64,000 bases of DNA from Paramacrobiotus metropolitanus (Eukaryota; Tardigrada; Eutardigrada; Parachela; Macrobiotidae), in assembly GCF_019649055.1 (NCBI RefSeq), contig NW_026570418.1, positions 1 to 64,000 of the forward strand, written 5' to 3'. Positions 11,464 to 23,881 of this stretch are shown here, piece by piece. Position numbers and translations under genes: made by a program. Position 1 is the stretch's first letter. Each line of letters opens with the position of its first letter. Below the pieces are notes generated by a model. The model was not told where the DNA came from. It ran no database searches and worked only from the letters and a program-made list of their open reading frames with translations.

Positions 11464-12700
11464 GAGTTTATTGTCCTTGCACGGAGCAGGTGCCCCCTCT
11501 AGGCTTCAGACAGACACAGTCAAAAATAAACAATAAACATGTAGTGTTCAGCTTTTCGACAACAATAAAAGCATATTTAACAAAGGTTACATCAAGAGAC
11601 ATGCATAACAGACGAAAGTAAAGCAGCGATTCGCATATCAAGACCACAAAAACCATTGCTGGAATACATTCAGGATATCTTAGATAACTAAATAGACGAC
11701 AAATTTTGTGACGATAGCGTAGCAAAATTAGCAATAGAATATCAGTAGACCCATTCTCGTACAAACACATTAGACGGCCAGATTTTTGGATTCAAAATCT
11801 TTTCAGATGCATCCTTGAATGTTCCAACACGGGCAAAGGTCGACGTTCGTTTGTCCCCAGTAGGAGGGACAAATACGCTTACAAATCTTGTAGCAATTCC
11901 GGCTTCTTTTAACTGGTTGGATATGAAAGCGTTGTACTCTTTGATGTTCGAAAACTGCGAACTTCCCAAGCGAGGAATTCCTCTGACACAAAAATCTGCG
12001 TGAGGCTTGCGGTTACACTTCAGTGTACGTACCAGCTCACTTTGAGGTTCTGCATTATCTACCACGGTAGTCATCTCTCCACGTATCGTTTTTGGCTGGC
12101 GTTTCGTAATGGCTGCATAGGTAGGGGCTTTACCAGCTGGTTGGATGGAAAAATCATCAGACGTTAATTTTAACCCGTTCGTCGTGGACGGGTTCGGTAA
12201 TTCGGCCTTGCACAGGTTCAGTCGCGGCGCCTCTGTTCTTCGAGGTTTCCAACGTTTTCCAGTTTCGGCAAGTTGTTTAGCTTCCTTAGCAGTAGTCCCA
12301 AAATGGTTTACAGCGATCTCCTCAACCTCGGGGTCGGTACCCACTACGTCATCTTCGACGGTATGATAATGAAGGTTGCATTCTACAAGGTACACTCTTT
12401 CACACAAATTCTCCATTGCTTTGTTGAAATCATCGACATTTTCTTGAGATAACAATGGCGCAGAGGGAACCAAAAGATTTTCAGCCGATGAAGCGTTAGA
12501 CACCACAGGTTTCTCAGATGTGGATGAAGAGCTCTGCAGTTGGTCTATCAGGTTCTTGTTGTGTAAAGACAGACGCCGTACTTCGACTTCCAAGTCACTC
12601 AAATACTCCAAGACTTTCCTAAATTCTGGCATAAAGCTTTTCCAAGTCATTGGAGAATCAAAATCGAAACAAAAACTTGGCGGCTTCATGATAGTGCAAG
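11430..12700 (-). mobile_element. Non-LTR retroposon with ORF1 only and an (ATT)n tail
   Basis: Read on the minus strand, a 315-codon ORF1 (12689-11742) is followed by about 280 bases of 3' UTR ending CAATAAACTCC and then by a pure (ATT)n array (11430-11462 on the plus strand), the kind of 3' end made by target-primed reverse transcription of CR1/L2/RTE-type elements. No reverse transcriptase or endonuclease frame is present between ORF1 and the tail. The layout matches the HAL1 ('half-LINE') idea: an element keeping ORF1 and the 3' end but borrowing ORF2 from a relative. A second, decayed copy with the same layout lies at 46350-46806. The 5' end and any target duplication could not be fixed. 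Confidence 0.6.
11742..12689 (-). CDS. LINE ORF1-like nucleic-acid-binding protein, intact
   Basis: The 315-residue frame is unbroken. Residues about 15-55 (KVLEYLSDLEVEVRRL, then HNKNLIDQL) form a predicted coiled coil, as in ORF1 proteins that trimerise. A low-complexity Ser/Thr and acidic linker follows. The C-terminal 90 residues carry PHADFCVRGIPRLGSS, TRFVSVFVPPTGDKRT and IWPSNVFVREWVY, the pattern seen at the end of ORF1 proteins of CR1-like non-LTR elements (a basic RNA-binding domain ending in a 'WP.gV.v..w' motif). No zinc knuckle was found. The protein would package element RNA with chaperone activity; this role is known from other ORF1 proteins and inferred here. The same C-terminal domain recurs at 46.4-46.7 kb, which shows a family rather than a chance frame. 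Confidence 0.6.
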   Translation of the reverse strand: MKPPSFCFDFDSPMTWKSFMPEFRKVLEYLSDLEVEVRRLSLHNKNLIDQLQSSSSTSEKPVVSNASSAENLLVPSAPLLSQENVDDFNKAMENLCERVYLVECNLHYHTVEDDVVGTDPEVEEIAVNHFGTTAKEAKQLAETGKRWKPRRTEAPRLNLCKAELPNPSTTNGLKLTSDDFSIQPAGKAPTYAAITKRQPKTIRGEMTTVVDNAEPQSELVRTLKCNRKPHADFCVRGIPRLGSSQFSNIKEYNAFISNQLKEAGIATRFVSVFVPPTGDKRTSTFARVGTFKDASEKILNPKIWPSNVFVREWVY

Positions 12701-12728
12701 AATATTAAAAATATTCAAATATCGAAGC

Positions 12729-12768
12729 GGCTGGGTCACTCACAAGTACTCTTGTGAGTGACCCAGCC
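12729..12768. repeat. Perfect 18-bp stem-loop 40 bp upstream of the ORF1 start
   Basis: GGCTGGGTCACTCACAAG is followed by the loop TACT and its exact reverse complement. The hairpin lies 5' of the ORF1 start codon on the minus strand. It could be part of the 5' UTR or promoter of the retroposon, or a separate tiny foldback element. Confidence 0.9.
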
Positions 12769-12769
12769 G

Positions 12770-15700
12770 AAGTTAGGCAGTACATAACTTTCGGGTCAGC
12801 TGAATTAAAAACAAAAGCCTGTTACTGTTAAAAGAAAAATTTACTATTCACTACCTAAGACCTACCAGAAGTTATAATGCAAGTATCTCTAAATTTGATA
12901 GTAATAAGCTATTGCAAATTTGCAGTACGGAAGAGTGCAGTCACATTGACGCGCCTGCGCGGCTGCGTATCGGGAACCAACCGTTCCGTAGGACAGCTAT
13001 AAGTTTATAACCCACATATATTTTCTCGGGAAAGGATTTTTCTAGCAACCTATCGACCTGTAAGTAAACGATCGGTGTGATACAGTTAGCGAAGTGTTTG
13101 TCTTGTTCTGGGAATGGCCAGCAGTTCGGCTGATTCTCAAATTACATACTTGCACGAAAATCCATGCGTAGATGATGAACCGCAAATGTCACTTGCGGTA
13201 GCAGTAATGGCAGCTGTCCGTCTTCCATCGCTCTCTGGTTACTACGTGCAAAGGCGAGCCCTGCAAGAAAAGCGAGAAAAATCGATTGCACCTGTCCTCA
13301 AACAAGCACTGGATCCCTGAATGAACATCCGGTAGAAAAGCGCCGGCATTCCACTGGAAGTTCATGTGCACACAACTCACAGTGCATTCAGTTTGATCTT
13401 TGCATTCAACCCTTTCATTACTGTAATAAGGCGTATACAAACCCTTTCTTGGCTACCGATTTATAGTTGAAACAAAACTACATTCCCGCAATCATAATGG
13501 ACAATTCTAAGCTCGATAATCCCGGAGTTATTGATCGTAGCGTTGTCCATTGTGATGGTGGATCCAGCATGCTGGCTAACGTTACAATGCATACTAAAGC
13601 GATTGAATGTTGTTTAAACGGCTCATCGTGTTGCGGTTATTTGTTCTGATTAGCTTATCATGAGCGCAGCATTTGTAACTGCCAGCATGACTGCGCAGTG
13701 CGCACGTTATCGGAAGCTAACCAAATTGTTTTAAATCATATTTTAATTTTCGTTCTTCGGCCGTTCGTGCTGGACGTTCTAATAATAAGGCCTGCAATCT
13801 GGCCGCACCCTGATTTTTGCGTTTCTCGATTCTGCTAATTGTAATCATAGTTGCTTCGTGACCTCGGATTCTTTTCCAACCTGAACACTCATCTGCTTCC
13901 CGGAAGCGCTGCATGAGGAATTCCAGTTGAGATGCTTTAAGAGCATCGTTTTAATACAGTCCCACCACGACCGACAAACTCGTTTGTTATCCACGTAGGG
14001 ATTATCATATTACAGAGTAATCGTGCCGGTGGGGTCGTCTATTCAACTCAGTCGAATAAAAGACCCAACCTTGATTTCCTGACATATTAGCTGACAGCGC
14101 CGATTATGTTAACTGACAGCAAGATAAGAATTTTGCTGTCAGAAAACATGATCGGCGCGGCGGCCAGTATTTGCGCGACCTTTCTTGCCAGTGAGGTGTA
14201 TGCAGCGAAGCCTTTACGGTAAGCAAGACGTTCTGTGGTGCGTATTCTTAGGCCGATACCTTTGTCATACCAATCATTTTGCGCATCCATCTTTGATGGA
14301 AAGACGTGGAAAGGTGGATGCACAAGATGATCGGTGGTTCGAGTTTATGCTTTTCACAATCCCTTACAGCAGCGCAGCAGCAGCAGGTAAGCATTTTACC
14401 GATCGCTTTCGTATTCTTAGTAATCAATATGTTTTTATTACCCGAAAATTATTATTGATGTACTAATGTACCGGATTCATGAGATTGCTGTAAAAGGTCC
14501 AAACAAAATTACGCTTTTATGCCGATCTTTATGAATTTGCTGCCGTTTTGTGTGAATGAGGGCGCTTACGGTTACATCGCCTACAAGATGCATACGAAAG
14601 CGTTGGTATCCACCGCAGTAGACGTACCTATGTTTAATTAATTCAGGCTGCTTTCAACGTGAACTTATAGAATATGACGTGAAGTAGGTGAGAGCTCTGT
14701 TACCACGGTACTTACAAATTACGTACAATGCCTCCGTGATTGAGCACAAGCGGAGTATGTAATCAGCTGCAACCGGAGATGCAAGTGAAGACTGCAGCTT
14801 CGTTGTGGCATACACTGCCATACAGACGTTGCTGAAGTCGGAAACACATATAGGAAACCTATGTAATCCATCGTGCTGTCGGCTTTGTGCTTCTTTTATA
14901 TTACCCTTAAAAAACCTTAAAACTTTAAAAAATCTTTTGTGGTAACCTTTAAAAGCTTTGCATCTAATGCTTATTTGCCTTTGAAAATGCGATAGGCGCA
15001 CGTACCGAGCAGCCGTAGAGTAAAGGGATGTTTTCTAATATATTATGTGGTATTTGTCAATGCTTACTGGTGAACTGTTATAATACATCAGGTGGGCGAC
15101 CTCTCTGTTTTATTTTCTTTTTGTTTCGAAGAAATCCCACACGATGATTCTAGACATAAGAAACCATAAGAAAACAAAGAAAAATATAAATAAAATTGAA
15201 CAAATAAAATCGACGATTTTCCAGACGTTTTTCCTAACGTTGCTGGGTAGGTGATTTTTTGAATCCTCGTGCACGCTAACGCGCTACGATACAGATCCCA
15301 ATTTCCTCGCATCTAATATGATGACACGGCAGAAATTACAGCTCTTTCCCTGGAATTTTTGCATTTTCTCTGCGTTTTCTTTATTTACTTCTCGGTTTCG
15401 ACAAACGTCTTCATTTTTTAGAAGTGCCTCGCTTGCGTAAACTCGATCGTACTGAGGCGGTGCGCTTGCCGTCTGAATAGATCGATAGTGAAATTTGACG
15501 CAACGCAACAATTAAATTAGCAGTTGACGCAACAATTAAATTAGCAGTATAAGTTTAGAACATAAGATTAATCAAAAAAGCGAAGTTATCCAGTTGCAGT
15601 CAAGCGGCTTGCGGGCAACCCATTACTTCTTGGTTGCATAGTTCTGGCACAAGCCGTCACCATCTTATAAACGCGAACAAAAACCCAATGGCACGTTTTG

Positions 15701-16595
15701 CTGTACGGCTCGTGCTGCCACCGTAGTGTACATACGCTATTTTCGATTTCTGCAGTGTAATGTTTTTATGTGGTTTTCGGGGTCTTAGTGCCCAGAAAAG
15801 TGCGTAAAAGTTTAAACGCAACGCGAGTGAGCTGGCCACCCAATTCCGTGTGAGTCGCACGCAAAGCGAGCGGCCAAAAATGCGGTACAATGGGCCTATC
15901 AACGGCTGATGGGGTCAAATAATAATTAAATATTGCGGCAACTGTAAGTACAACAATGTACAAGTATAAAAAGAAAGAATTCCACTAAGTTTTGAAGTTG
16001 TTGTGAAGTCTTCAGTACAACAAAAGCGCACGACAAAACTTCGCGCAAAACCGTGCGGTGTATTACGCTTCACTGTTTTCCCGGTCGAAAGTTTCTTTGT
16101 CGTTCGTGTGTATCTGTAAGTTGACAGAGACACACGAAAAACAGACTGTATGCAAAAATAAATAAAATCTCGGGCTATAAAAAAAACAATAAACCATGGC
16201 ATAACGAATTTGAAAAATGGCTGTCGTTCACTTTATTTAAAACTGTGTGAAATTTATATCAGACGGCAGTCACGGCACTTACAGAATTACCACTGCACTA
16301 CGAAAACCCTTGTTATCCATCACCGGGACGATCAAATAGGTAGTACGATTTAGCCAATTCGTTCGGCCCATTAATCTTTCTATCTTATTTAATAAATAAA
16401 ATTTAGTAATTTGTTGACATTCTGTGATGTGGATCAGCACGCCTCCTCAGTAGCCTCCTCGTCCTTTTAGTTTTTGTTGCTTCTTCTGTGTAGTTTCACA
16501 GACACTACTTATACGCCAATATACATAACTAGGAAAAACAAGTACCCATCTCCTAGAAAACAGTAAAAAATGCAATATAAAATAATGTGCTTGTT
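12770..16595. other. No confident gene; scattered short open frames
   Basis: Short frames occur at 13114-13320 (starts MASSSADSQITYLHEN, 68 codons) and around 14100-14330 (open on both strands, plus-strand donor GTAAGC at 14221), but none shows a family motif. A 24-bp unit (ACGCAACAATTAAATTAGCA...) is duplicated in tandem at 15503-15548. Nothing else was recognised. Confidence 0.5.
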
Positions 16596-16599
16596 ACGC

Positions 16600-16868
16600 C
16601 GGTTTACAAGGCTTTGCTAAGTGCCGCATTTTTCCAATATACGAGGGGATGACGACATCGTATTTCAGCACTCCTGTACTTGCTGCTGTCAGCCGGCTGG
16701 AATAAGGCGTTACGGCAGTACATACGGTTAAATCAGGCGCGGTACATAAGCACCACATTTAGCCACAACGTCATACTCCAGCCGGCTGACAGCAGCAGGT
16801 ACAGGAGTGCTGAAATGCGCAACCTTCATCCGCTCGTACTTTAGGCTGCGCAAAAATCCTGTAAACCG
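16600..16868. mobile_element. Foldback (MITE-like) element
   Basis: Arms 16662-16701 and 16777-16816 are inverted copies of 40 bp with a single mismatch (they include CTGCTGTCAGCCGGCTGGA). Weaker inverted similarity continues outward through TACGAGSGGATGA to terminal CGGTTTACA (16601-16609) and TGTAAACCG (16859-16867). The 75-bp centre has no coding capacity. No clear target duplication was found, so the superfamily is unknown. Confidence 0.7.
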
Positions 16869-17499
16869 TAAGTGACATGCCTTGTGTACTGGAAATTTTT
16901 AATCACGAAATCCACAGTATTTATCGACCCTTCAAGCAATTTTTGTATTTAAGGACTCGGTAATGAAAAGCTCGGTATGGCTGCTATTACTTTTATTTAA
17001 ATTTGTTGTTAAAAAGCGCATTTTTCTGGTCGTATGCGTCGCATTATGATTTAAAACAACTTACAAAAAAATAGAAGATTTTCCAAGCCAGCGGCATGAC
17101 AATCCAGCCACCAATTCCTATCGGTATCCAGTCTCCGTAGTCCCCTTATTCTGCTGTCTTAACCTTTTGGTCAGGCAGTGTGTGCAAAATCAGGAAACGT
17201 GTGGATTGGATGTGATTTGGAACTCTAAAAGAAATATATTGGTAATGGACTAATCAGTGTTAACAAAACACAACTACTTCGAAAGCCATTCAATGGTCGT
17301 TTTGTGGCAAGCATTGTGCAACGTTTGCGCATTTCTACCATTAATTAGCCACCGTTCAATCAGTTCGATCCACTTCCTACGTCCAACTTCTACTTTACAG
17401 TTTACACCTGTTTCGTCGACTCACTAGTCGCAACGGCTAACATTTAACAACATTTAAACAATGCGAAATATTTCGGTTAGAGACTAAATGTTTCTCAAC

Positions 17500-18510
17500 C
17501 GATTTTTGATGAAGCCAGTACATCTTATGAGCTCGTTTGTTTTTCGGTGTCCTACCGTAAATGTCAATATAATTTTACTGGTGCACTGTGTTGAGCTCGC
17601 CTTGCAGAATAATAAAACACTAAGGCCTTGTCCCGAATTCAAAGCGAATCTCGCTATGGTACGGTTGCTCAACCGCACGAGGTGGCTGTATGCAGTGGCC
17701 ACGCCTACAGATACGGTACGCGAAGCCACCTCGCGAGGTGGAGTTGCTGTATCGCAACGAGATTCGCTTTGAATTCGGGACGAGGCCTAAAAACTGCAGC
17801 ATAGGATAACTTACGAATGTCAGAAACCGCCTCTGAATCGAAAACCGGCATTGTAAAAAAGGGAGCTCCAAAAGGAAGTTTCCCTGTTTCTCCTCCGTGC
17901 AGTTCCAAGCAATATGGAATTGCGTATAATAATTCTAGTCACATAACTTTTTGTATAAGTTTGCTTTTACAGTATAGAGTTTTGGTCGAATTTTTGACTT
18001 TAAATCCAGCACAATCGATGCCTGGTCATTCAAAAATTTGACCATGGTGTTCGTGAAATTAAAAAAAATACCAAATATATAATTTCTTAAATCGCAGATT
18101 ACGGCCGATCAGACAGATTGTCGCACCTTTCAGAGATTATTAAGCGCCTAATGGTGGGCCACTGCTCTACGATAGTCACCATATGCACAAGTAATTATGG
18201 AAAGATAATGGTTGCAAACTGGTTCTTTGGTGACTGCGGTTGCAAAAGTGTTTAGTAATCAAAGACAAAAATAACGCTCTTCAGCTTTAAGTAAGCTGTC
18301 CGAGGAAAGTTCCCACTATTAGCAATAATAATTATTTATATAGAGTACAGAAAATTCCAAAATCACTTGAAATTAACTTACCGGTGAAAAAACATATCCC
18401 GATCCATAGGAACTAAAATTCAGATTACTGAAAACATCGAAAACATTTTGACCTTCGCACTTAATTTGCTGAAAAATGAAAAACCTTCCAATATTCTGTC
18501 ATGACAACAC
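17500..18510 (+). repeat. Interspersed repeat, copy 1 of a family also at 39.6-40.7 kb and 45.9-46.3 kb
   Basis: Segments of this region realign in order with 39480-40720: for example CAGAATAATAAA.CACTAA, GAAACCG.CTCTGAATCG.AAA, GGAAAGATAATGGTTG.AAAC, and ACTGAAAACATCGAA. The third copy (45900-46260) shares the first half. No conserved reading frame survives, so what the family originally encoded cannot be seen. A PIF/Harbinger-type MITE interrupts this copy. Confidence 0.65.
17624..17787. mobile_element. PIF/Harbinger-type MITE with TAA target duplication
   Basis: The termini are GGCCTTGTCCCGAATTC and its inverted counterpart (GGCCTCGTCCCGAATTC); the inverted repeat continues through CAAAGCGAATCTCG for about 38 bp. 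The flanks are TAA at 17621-17623 and 17788-17790. The related repeat at 39.7 kb has the undisturbed site CACTAAAAAG where this copy reads CACTAA-element-TAAAAAC, which confirms a 3-bp TWA duplication as made by PIF/Harbinger transposases. The 164-bp element is non-coding. Confidence 0.85.
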
Positions 18511-21500
18511 ATCATTTCACTTTTAACTTCCTCCAGTTGCCGGGAAAACGTTACACAAAATACACGAAAAAGAGGCATAATTATTCGCTTTCCCTCTGGA
18601 TAGTCATATTTCCGTCGCCCTTCGACACCAATTATCTTTGCCAACTAGACTTGTGGGATATACACCACGTTCACGCCAAGTTGGCGGTGTCCATTTAAAA
18701 AATTCCCATGAACCACTAGACGATTTATTTAACTTTTTTAAACTTCTATATGAATACTGAATCTATCGAACACCATTTGCAACTGCGGTTTCCAAGATTC
18801 GAGCTAGTAACGAATGACAGGAATTTTAAAACTAGAGCAGACCACTTCCAAAATGCGCTGCAGTCCAGCTATCGCGGTTTCGTCCCTCCCACATAAAATT
18901 CGTTTTAAATACCCGTTTATGACGTATTCCAAGGACGTAAGTCTGTCGACTTGGCCATCCATCGGCCCTTCGGAGTGCACTGTACACCATTAATTTGATG
19001 CCACTCCTGGGTCAGGGCACCGGTAGAACGGTGGGCGTGGCCAAACTGTAGGACGACCTCCTTCGCGAGGTCACCATGAAGGCGAGGGAAGTCCTCCTTG
19101 AACATCCCTCGTGAAAATGTATAAGTTTTTTTGTAACAATCTTTGAACAGCGGCTGTACCTTTTTGTGCCGTAAAAGTTAGTGTAGAACTTATAATTCCC
19201 AACTTAATTTGGAACTCGTTTTTAGAAGTTTCATTGTACTGTATTCAGAACTTTTGCTTTATCATTGTCAGAAACTTTATTGCAACTTTTGCCGCACATT
19301 ACTCGTAATTTTGGACATACTTCAATTCAACGCACAAAAGATGGCACTGAAATTACAGAAAAAAAACCACAAATAAACATCAAACTATCGTCTGAGTGCT
19401 GCACTTGCTGTTTTAAAACACAGAAATTTAGAAAGAAAGAATATACTGCAAAATTCAAAAATTAAACCACAAAAAGCCTGTTTCGGTTCCGGAGTCGACT
19501 CCAGTCCATCAAATGGGCAATGAAGTCCGGAAGTTTCCTAAAAAACGGGAAAATATTTACCACAAATTAATAATTTTGGTCTGCACGTACACAAATTCAG
19601 TTACATAACAATTAACTCCACAGCAACTTACTCAATTTACTCAACGTCTAAATCCAGTTTGGAGCTCACCTTTGTTTAGACTGGCAGTGTGCTTCACAGC
19701 TCCATCTAAAGACCCAGTGTGCGCTCGTGTGCGTTCGCAACGAAGGTGCCAACAAGTAATGCTTAACGCGTACGAAGGGGAAGAGAGATCGTTCCATGAA
19801 GTCGTCTCCAAAAATAACCGAAGAACCTGTTACAAAATACCATAAAATTAGCTTGACTGCCTTTCAGACTGCCAAGTAGCACAGTCAATTTTTAAAACTA
19901 GAACGTGTAAAGGGATTTTCATAAGGATGTGAGCAAATCAAAGAGAGTCGACTCCGTCCAGCGTAAAAGATGAAAAATTTAAATCGCTCTTTTTTAAAAC
20001 TTTCCAAATTTTCAATTTTTCTACGCTTACTAGAACGAAGTCGACCCCAAAATCATATGGCTGCGTTCCATATAACGTTTTATTACCAGTCATCACACAT
20101 GTAACAGAATGATTGGGAATCTACTATCAAGGCAGGTTCATCCAACAACCCAGCTGCAGGCTCCTCATCCAGCACAGACACTCTCAACGGCGATTCAGCT
20201 CGTAGACCCGTGAAGAAGCAAGTCTTAACCTGATACTGCTTTCTGACTCAATGTTTCAAAATTCAGAAAGCTACAAATTATGTCTGGTTTCAGACCTTGT
20301 CATTTTCTACTCAACCCTTAAAATCCAACCGAAGTGCAGTTAAAACTAAAAAGTGAAACAAACTGATTCCTACAAGTCACAAGTGTGTTGAATTTCAACG
20401 GCTCGACTGCGTTATTAGCGAGCTGAGCTATGTTTACGAGCTCGAGCGTGCGCCCTTATTGCGGCCGCCACCTCGTGGGGTAACATGTGTACCTTTCACA
20501 TAGCTGCTTTGTGTACTGCGGCTACTGCCACAAAATGTATTGCTATTTTTGTAATATTTTGTTGTTATAAAATTTTATTGCAGTACGGCGTCTTATTTAT
20601 TTTAGTTGCTAGTAATTAAAAGTCACATTGGTTAATTTTGTTTTACGATGCCACCGAATTACTTAATTCAATGTTTGTTATCTGTATGAACCACAGAAAT
20701 ACAAAATGAAGTGGAATATGTATTGTATACATACATGTGCAATTACTAATAAAAAAATTAATCATGTTTTAATATTTTAAACCTACATAGCATGAAATGT
20801 TTTTGTGCATTTGCGCTGTATAAAGTAGCAATGCACTATGCAGTTACGCACTAATATGCAGTGATGCAACTTACGTCAATTGGTGGCTGCTTATTACTGC
20901 TTAAGATTACAGAAAATAAATTACAAACCTTGCGTGACTGTGCGTCAGTGCTGTAATACGAGTATGTAACTTTGACCAACTTGAAGTATTCCGTAAGTTA
21001 TATGAAAGGTCCAAGTTATAATCGGCTGTCATGAAAACTTTTTTGTAAGTTTAGCGTAACTTTACAAGTACTTCTTTTGGTAACTGGATGTTTTTAGTAA
21101 CTTTTATTTTCACGAGGGCATGCACCACAAAATACGGTTCACGAGGTGTTGCACGTCCACTTTTTTGCTACCATCTTCAGCATAATCGCGCAAACCCTCC
21201 ATTGTAACAGTTTTCAATGGACACCATCCCTTTTTTCAACAAGCGCTTTGTTTTGGCGAAAAAAAAACGATTTCGCTCCCTTAGGCGTTTTGCAGGTTTG
21301 GTAGAGCTTTAGTTTTTGTTCACGAAGCACTCTCTTGGGGGTCCTCAAACTGATCTCAATTCCAAGCGCCTAAAATCGTTCCTGAATTTCTGGCTGAATT
21401 AAATTGTGTCTCAGCACTGCCATGACTTGTTCCATGATCCATCGGTGCCTTTGCTTCGGAAGGTGTTTCTTGTGACACCCCAACCGAAAATCCATTACAA

Positions 21501-21780
21501 TTTTGTTCAAATTAAAACATTAATTTGTGCAAGTTTTTAATGCACCCTTCCTGCATTTAGCAAGTAACGGTCACGCTTTTTGCGAAATCATTTGGAAACA
21601 AGCCATAAAGGTCATCCATTTCCTTGAATAACTGAAACTCGGGTGCCGAATGCTAATTAGCAGCTTAATAAACGGGTCCAGTGAAATACCCAGAATATAA
21701 TATATCTAGAAAATTACTGCATTCGAAAAAGACGACAATGTCCGCCGGACGAATGGTTCTACACTTACATTACGGCAAAG
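18511..21780. other. No gene recognised
   Basis: All frames are short. A minus-strand frame at 18917-19105 and a plus frame at 19265-19465 have no recognisable motif. A related motif GAGTCGACTCC occurs at about 19491 and 19946, perhaps the ends of a small decayed element. Otherwise the DNA is AT-rich and featureless. Confidence 0.55.
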
Positions 21781-21974
21781 GCGCTTGAACGATGCGTGGT
21801 TTATGTAGTGCAATGGCTACTGGAGCCATCCACCTGGATGATGAGTAACAGAGTAACAATGATTTATCAAGCAGTAGCGTTACCAACTTTTATCGGTTTA
21901 TAATTTATTTTTCTCGTTACATTATTGACGAAGCCAGTCACCAGTCGATACCAACTGCGATGCGCCAATGGCCC
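21781..21974 (+). repeat. Host repeat A, left part of copy 1 (interrupted)
   Basis: The sequence from GATGCGTGGTTTATGTAGTG to CCAACTGCGATGCGCC matches 33868-34035 and, more loosely, 45613-45800. Its continuation is found after the inserted element, from about 29376 to 31650, which matches 35257-37080. Confidence 0.7.
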
Positions 21975-23881
21975 GCAGGGGGTAAAACGTGGCAGTGGCG
22001 CCTGCCAGTGGCACTGCCGATGGCATGGCGAGCGATAAAACCTGGAGGCTTTGGCAACTGGCAAGCGACAAAACCTGGCAGATGCCACATAAAATGTGGC
22101 ACTGCGTATAAGAAGCGGGTTTCAAATGGTTAGTCTGACTAAACTTAATTTTATGAAAATATTGCTAGCACCCAATCGATTTAACATGTAAGCGTTAACA
22201 ACACTGGCCATGCACGAAGTTCAAGAGTAAGCGCCGGCATAAAACTTTCAAAAGGTCGCTTCGTATTTTGCGCAGAGTTTCAACAATAGAAAAGAATGAT
22301 AAGGCATGCTATAAAGACTCCTTAGAAACGCCGACTACGAAAACCTATAGGCAACTTTCGCAGGCGCTTGTAAATGGATTGATTATGATTAATACGAAAA
22401 ACTGCTTAAAAGTTTTTGAAATTTCGCATGCAGGTATAAATGTGATAAACTTACGAGCAACGTGTGCTTTGATAAGCCAAAGGTTAGGATCGAATCTATC
22501 TGCATCTAATTTAACTAGTTCGTCTTCACTGTGCACAGCTTGCACTAACGGAACCGAGCTCTGCATTGGTACAACAGCAAAACTATCCGTACACGTCACA
22601 CTTCCGCTTGCTGGTCGTAACAACGCATCCGCTGGCGCGAGAATAAATTTTCTACAGGCGCATGCGCCGGCCTGAATAACAAATAATCTTGCAGAATTAC
22701 TACACTTATTGAGAAAATAGTAACCAAGTACAGAGTGCGCAGCTATGACAATAAGCCAAATGCCGGCAAAATCGCATAATATAGCTGTTATTTGTTGCGC
22801 CGTGCACGGAATAACGTTTTAAGAAAAAACGTGAGCCATTTGTATTATTAGGAAATATCATTTGGATTTGCAACACATCTAACATGGCACAGACAGTAAA
22901 TAACCAGGCAAACTCTTATGGGTGAATACTTGTACATAGTGGTTTCATTTGTGAAGATCGCTACTTCTACCGTAAGTTAGCACCAGCTATAAAGTATCTG
23001 TAAATTAATTTGCCAAACCCGAAGCACCGTTAGCTTAATTTTAGGAAAACAATTGGCAACGTAGAAGTTCAGTGCACTACTCCCACTGCAGTAAGCAACA
23101 AAGCAGTCACACAGTCACTTCGATAAATAGTACTGTATTCTCACGATCGATCAAATTTAAATTTGTAACAAAGTTACTCTACAGTAAAGGAAATTCAGGG
23201 ATGAATACTCAGTTCATGCTGTACCTACAACGTTGTCGTTTTCATGCTGTACAACAATAATTATTGACGTTGATAATAATAATTACTACGTACCTACATA
23301 TATCGTAGTCAGAATAATTTGTGTGCAGCATTTACCTACGTGTACATACGTGCCCATAATTTCCATCGCACACAGGGACAGGATAGGATGTAAGTTCACG
23401 GGTTAGTTCAAACTCCATACGGCGACGCGCCACAATACTATTATTTTACACTCTACAGTCTACATACAGGTATTTTGCATGGTTGATGCTTGCCAAATGT
23501 GGATCTACATAAATATTAAAATATCGATTTAAGTTATAAACAATAACTTTTGTCCTTTATTATCTCTTTAGATATTGAGAAAAGTAAATTTGCCACTGTA
23601 GTCTGTAGACACAGTAAAGCGGCAAATTCATAGCGAAAACTTCCCGCTGTAAAAACGGGCTATCTGCACCTTACGATGAAAATTACGGGACAAGCTTGTA
23701 GAACTTTAAAGCCATAATTAAATGTAACTGCAACAACTTATAGGATGAGCTAGATTGACCGCGCGCAAACTGTAATCAAAAAATCACATTTATAACGATA
23801 CTAATACACTGAATACCGTTAGGGAAAAATTTCTGCAAAATGAAACCACGCTTTTGTAAGACGCTTAACAGTCTTGTTTAG

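Noticed and set aside
22268-22675. 135-codon frame as a gene of the 7.4-kb element
   Set aside because: The opposite strand is open over most of the same stretch and neither translation shows a known motif; kept only as a remark.
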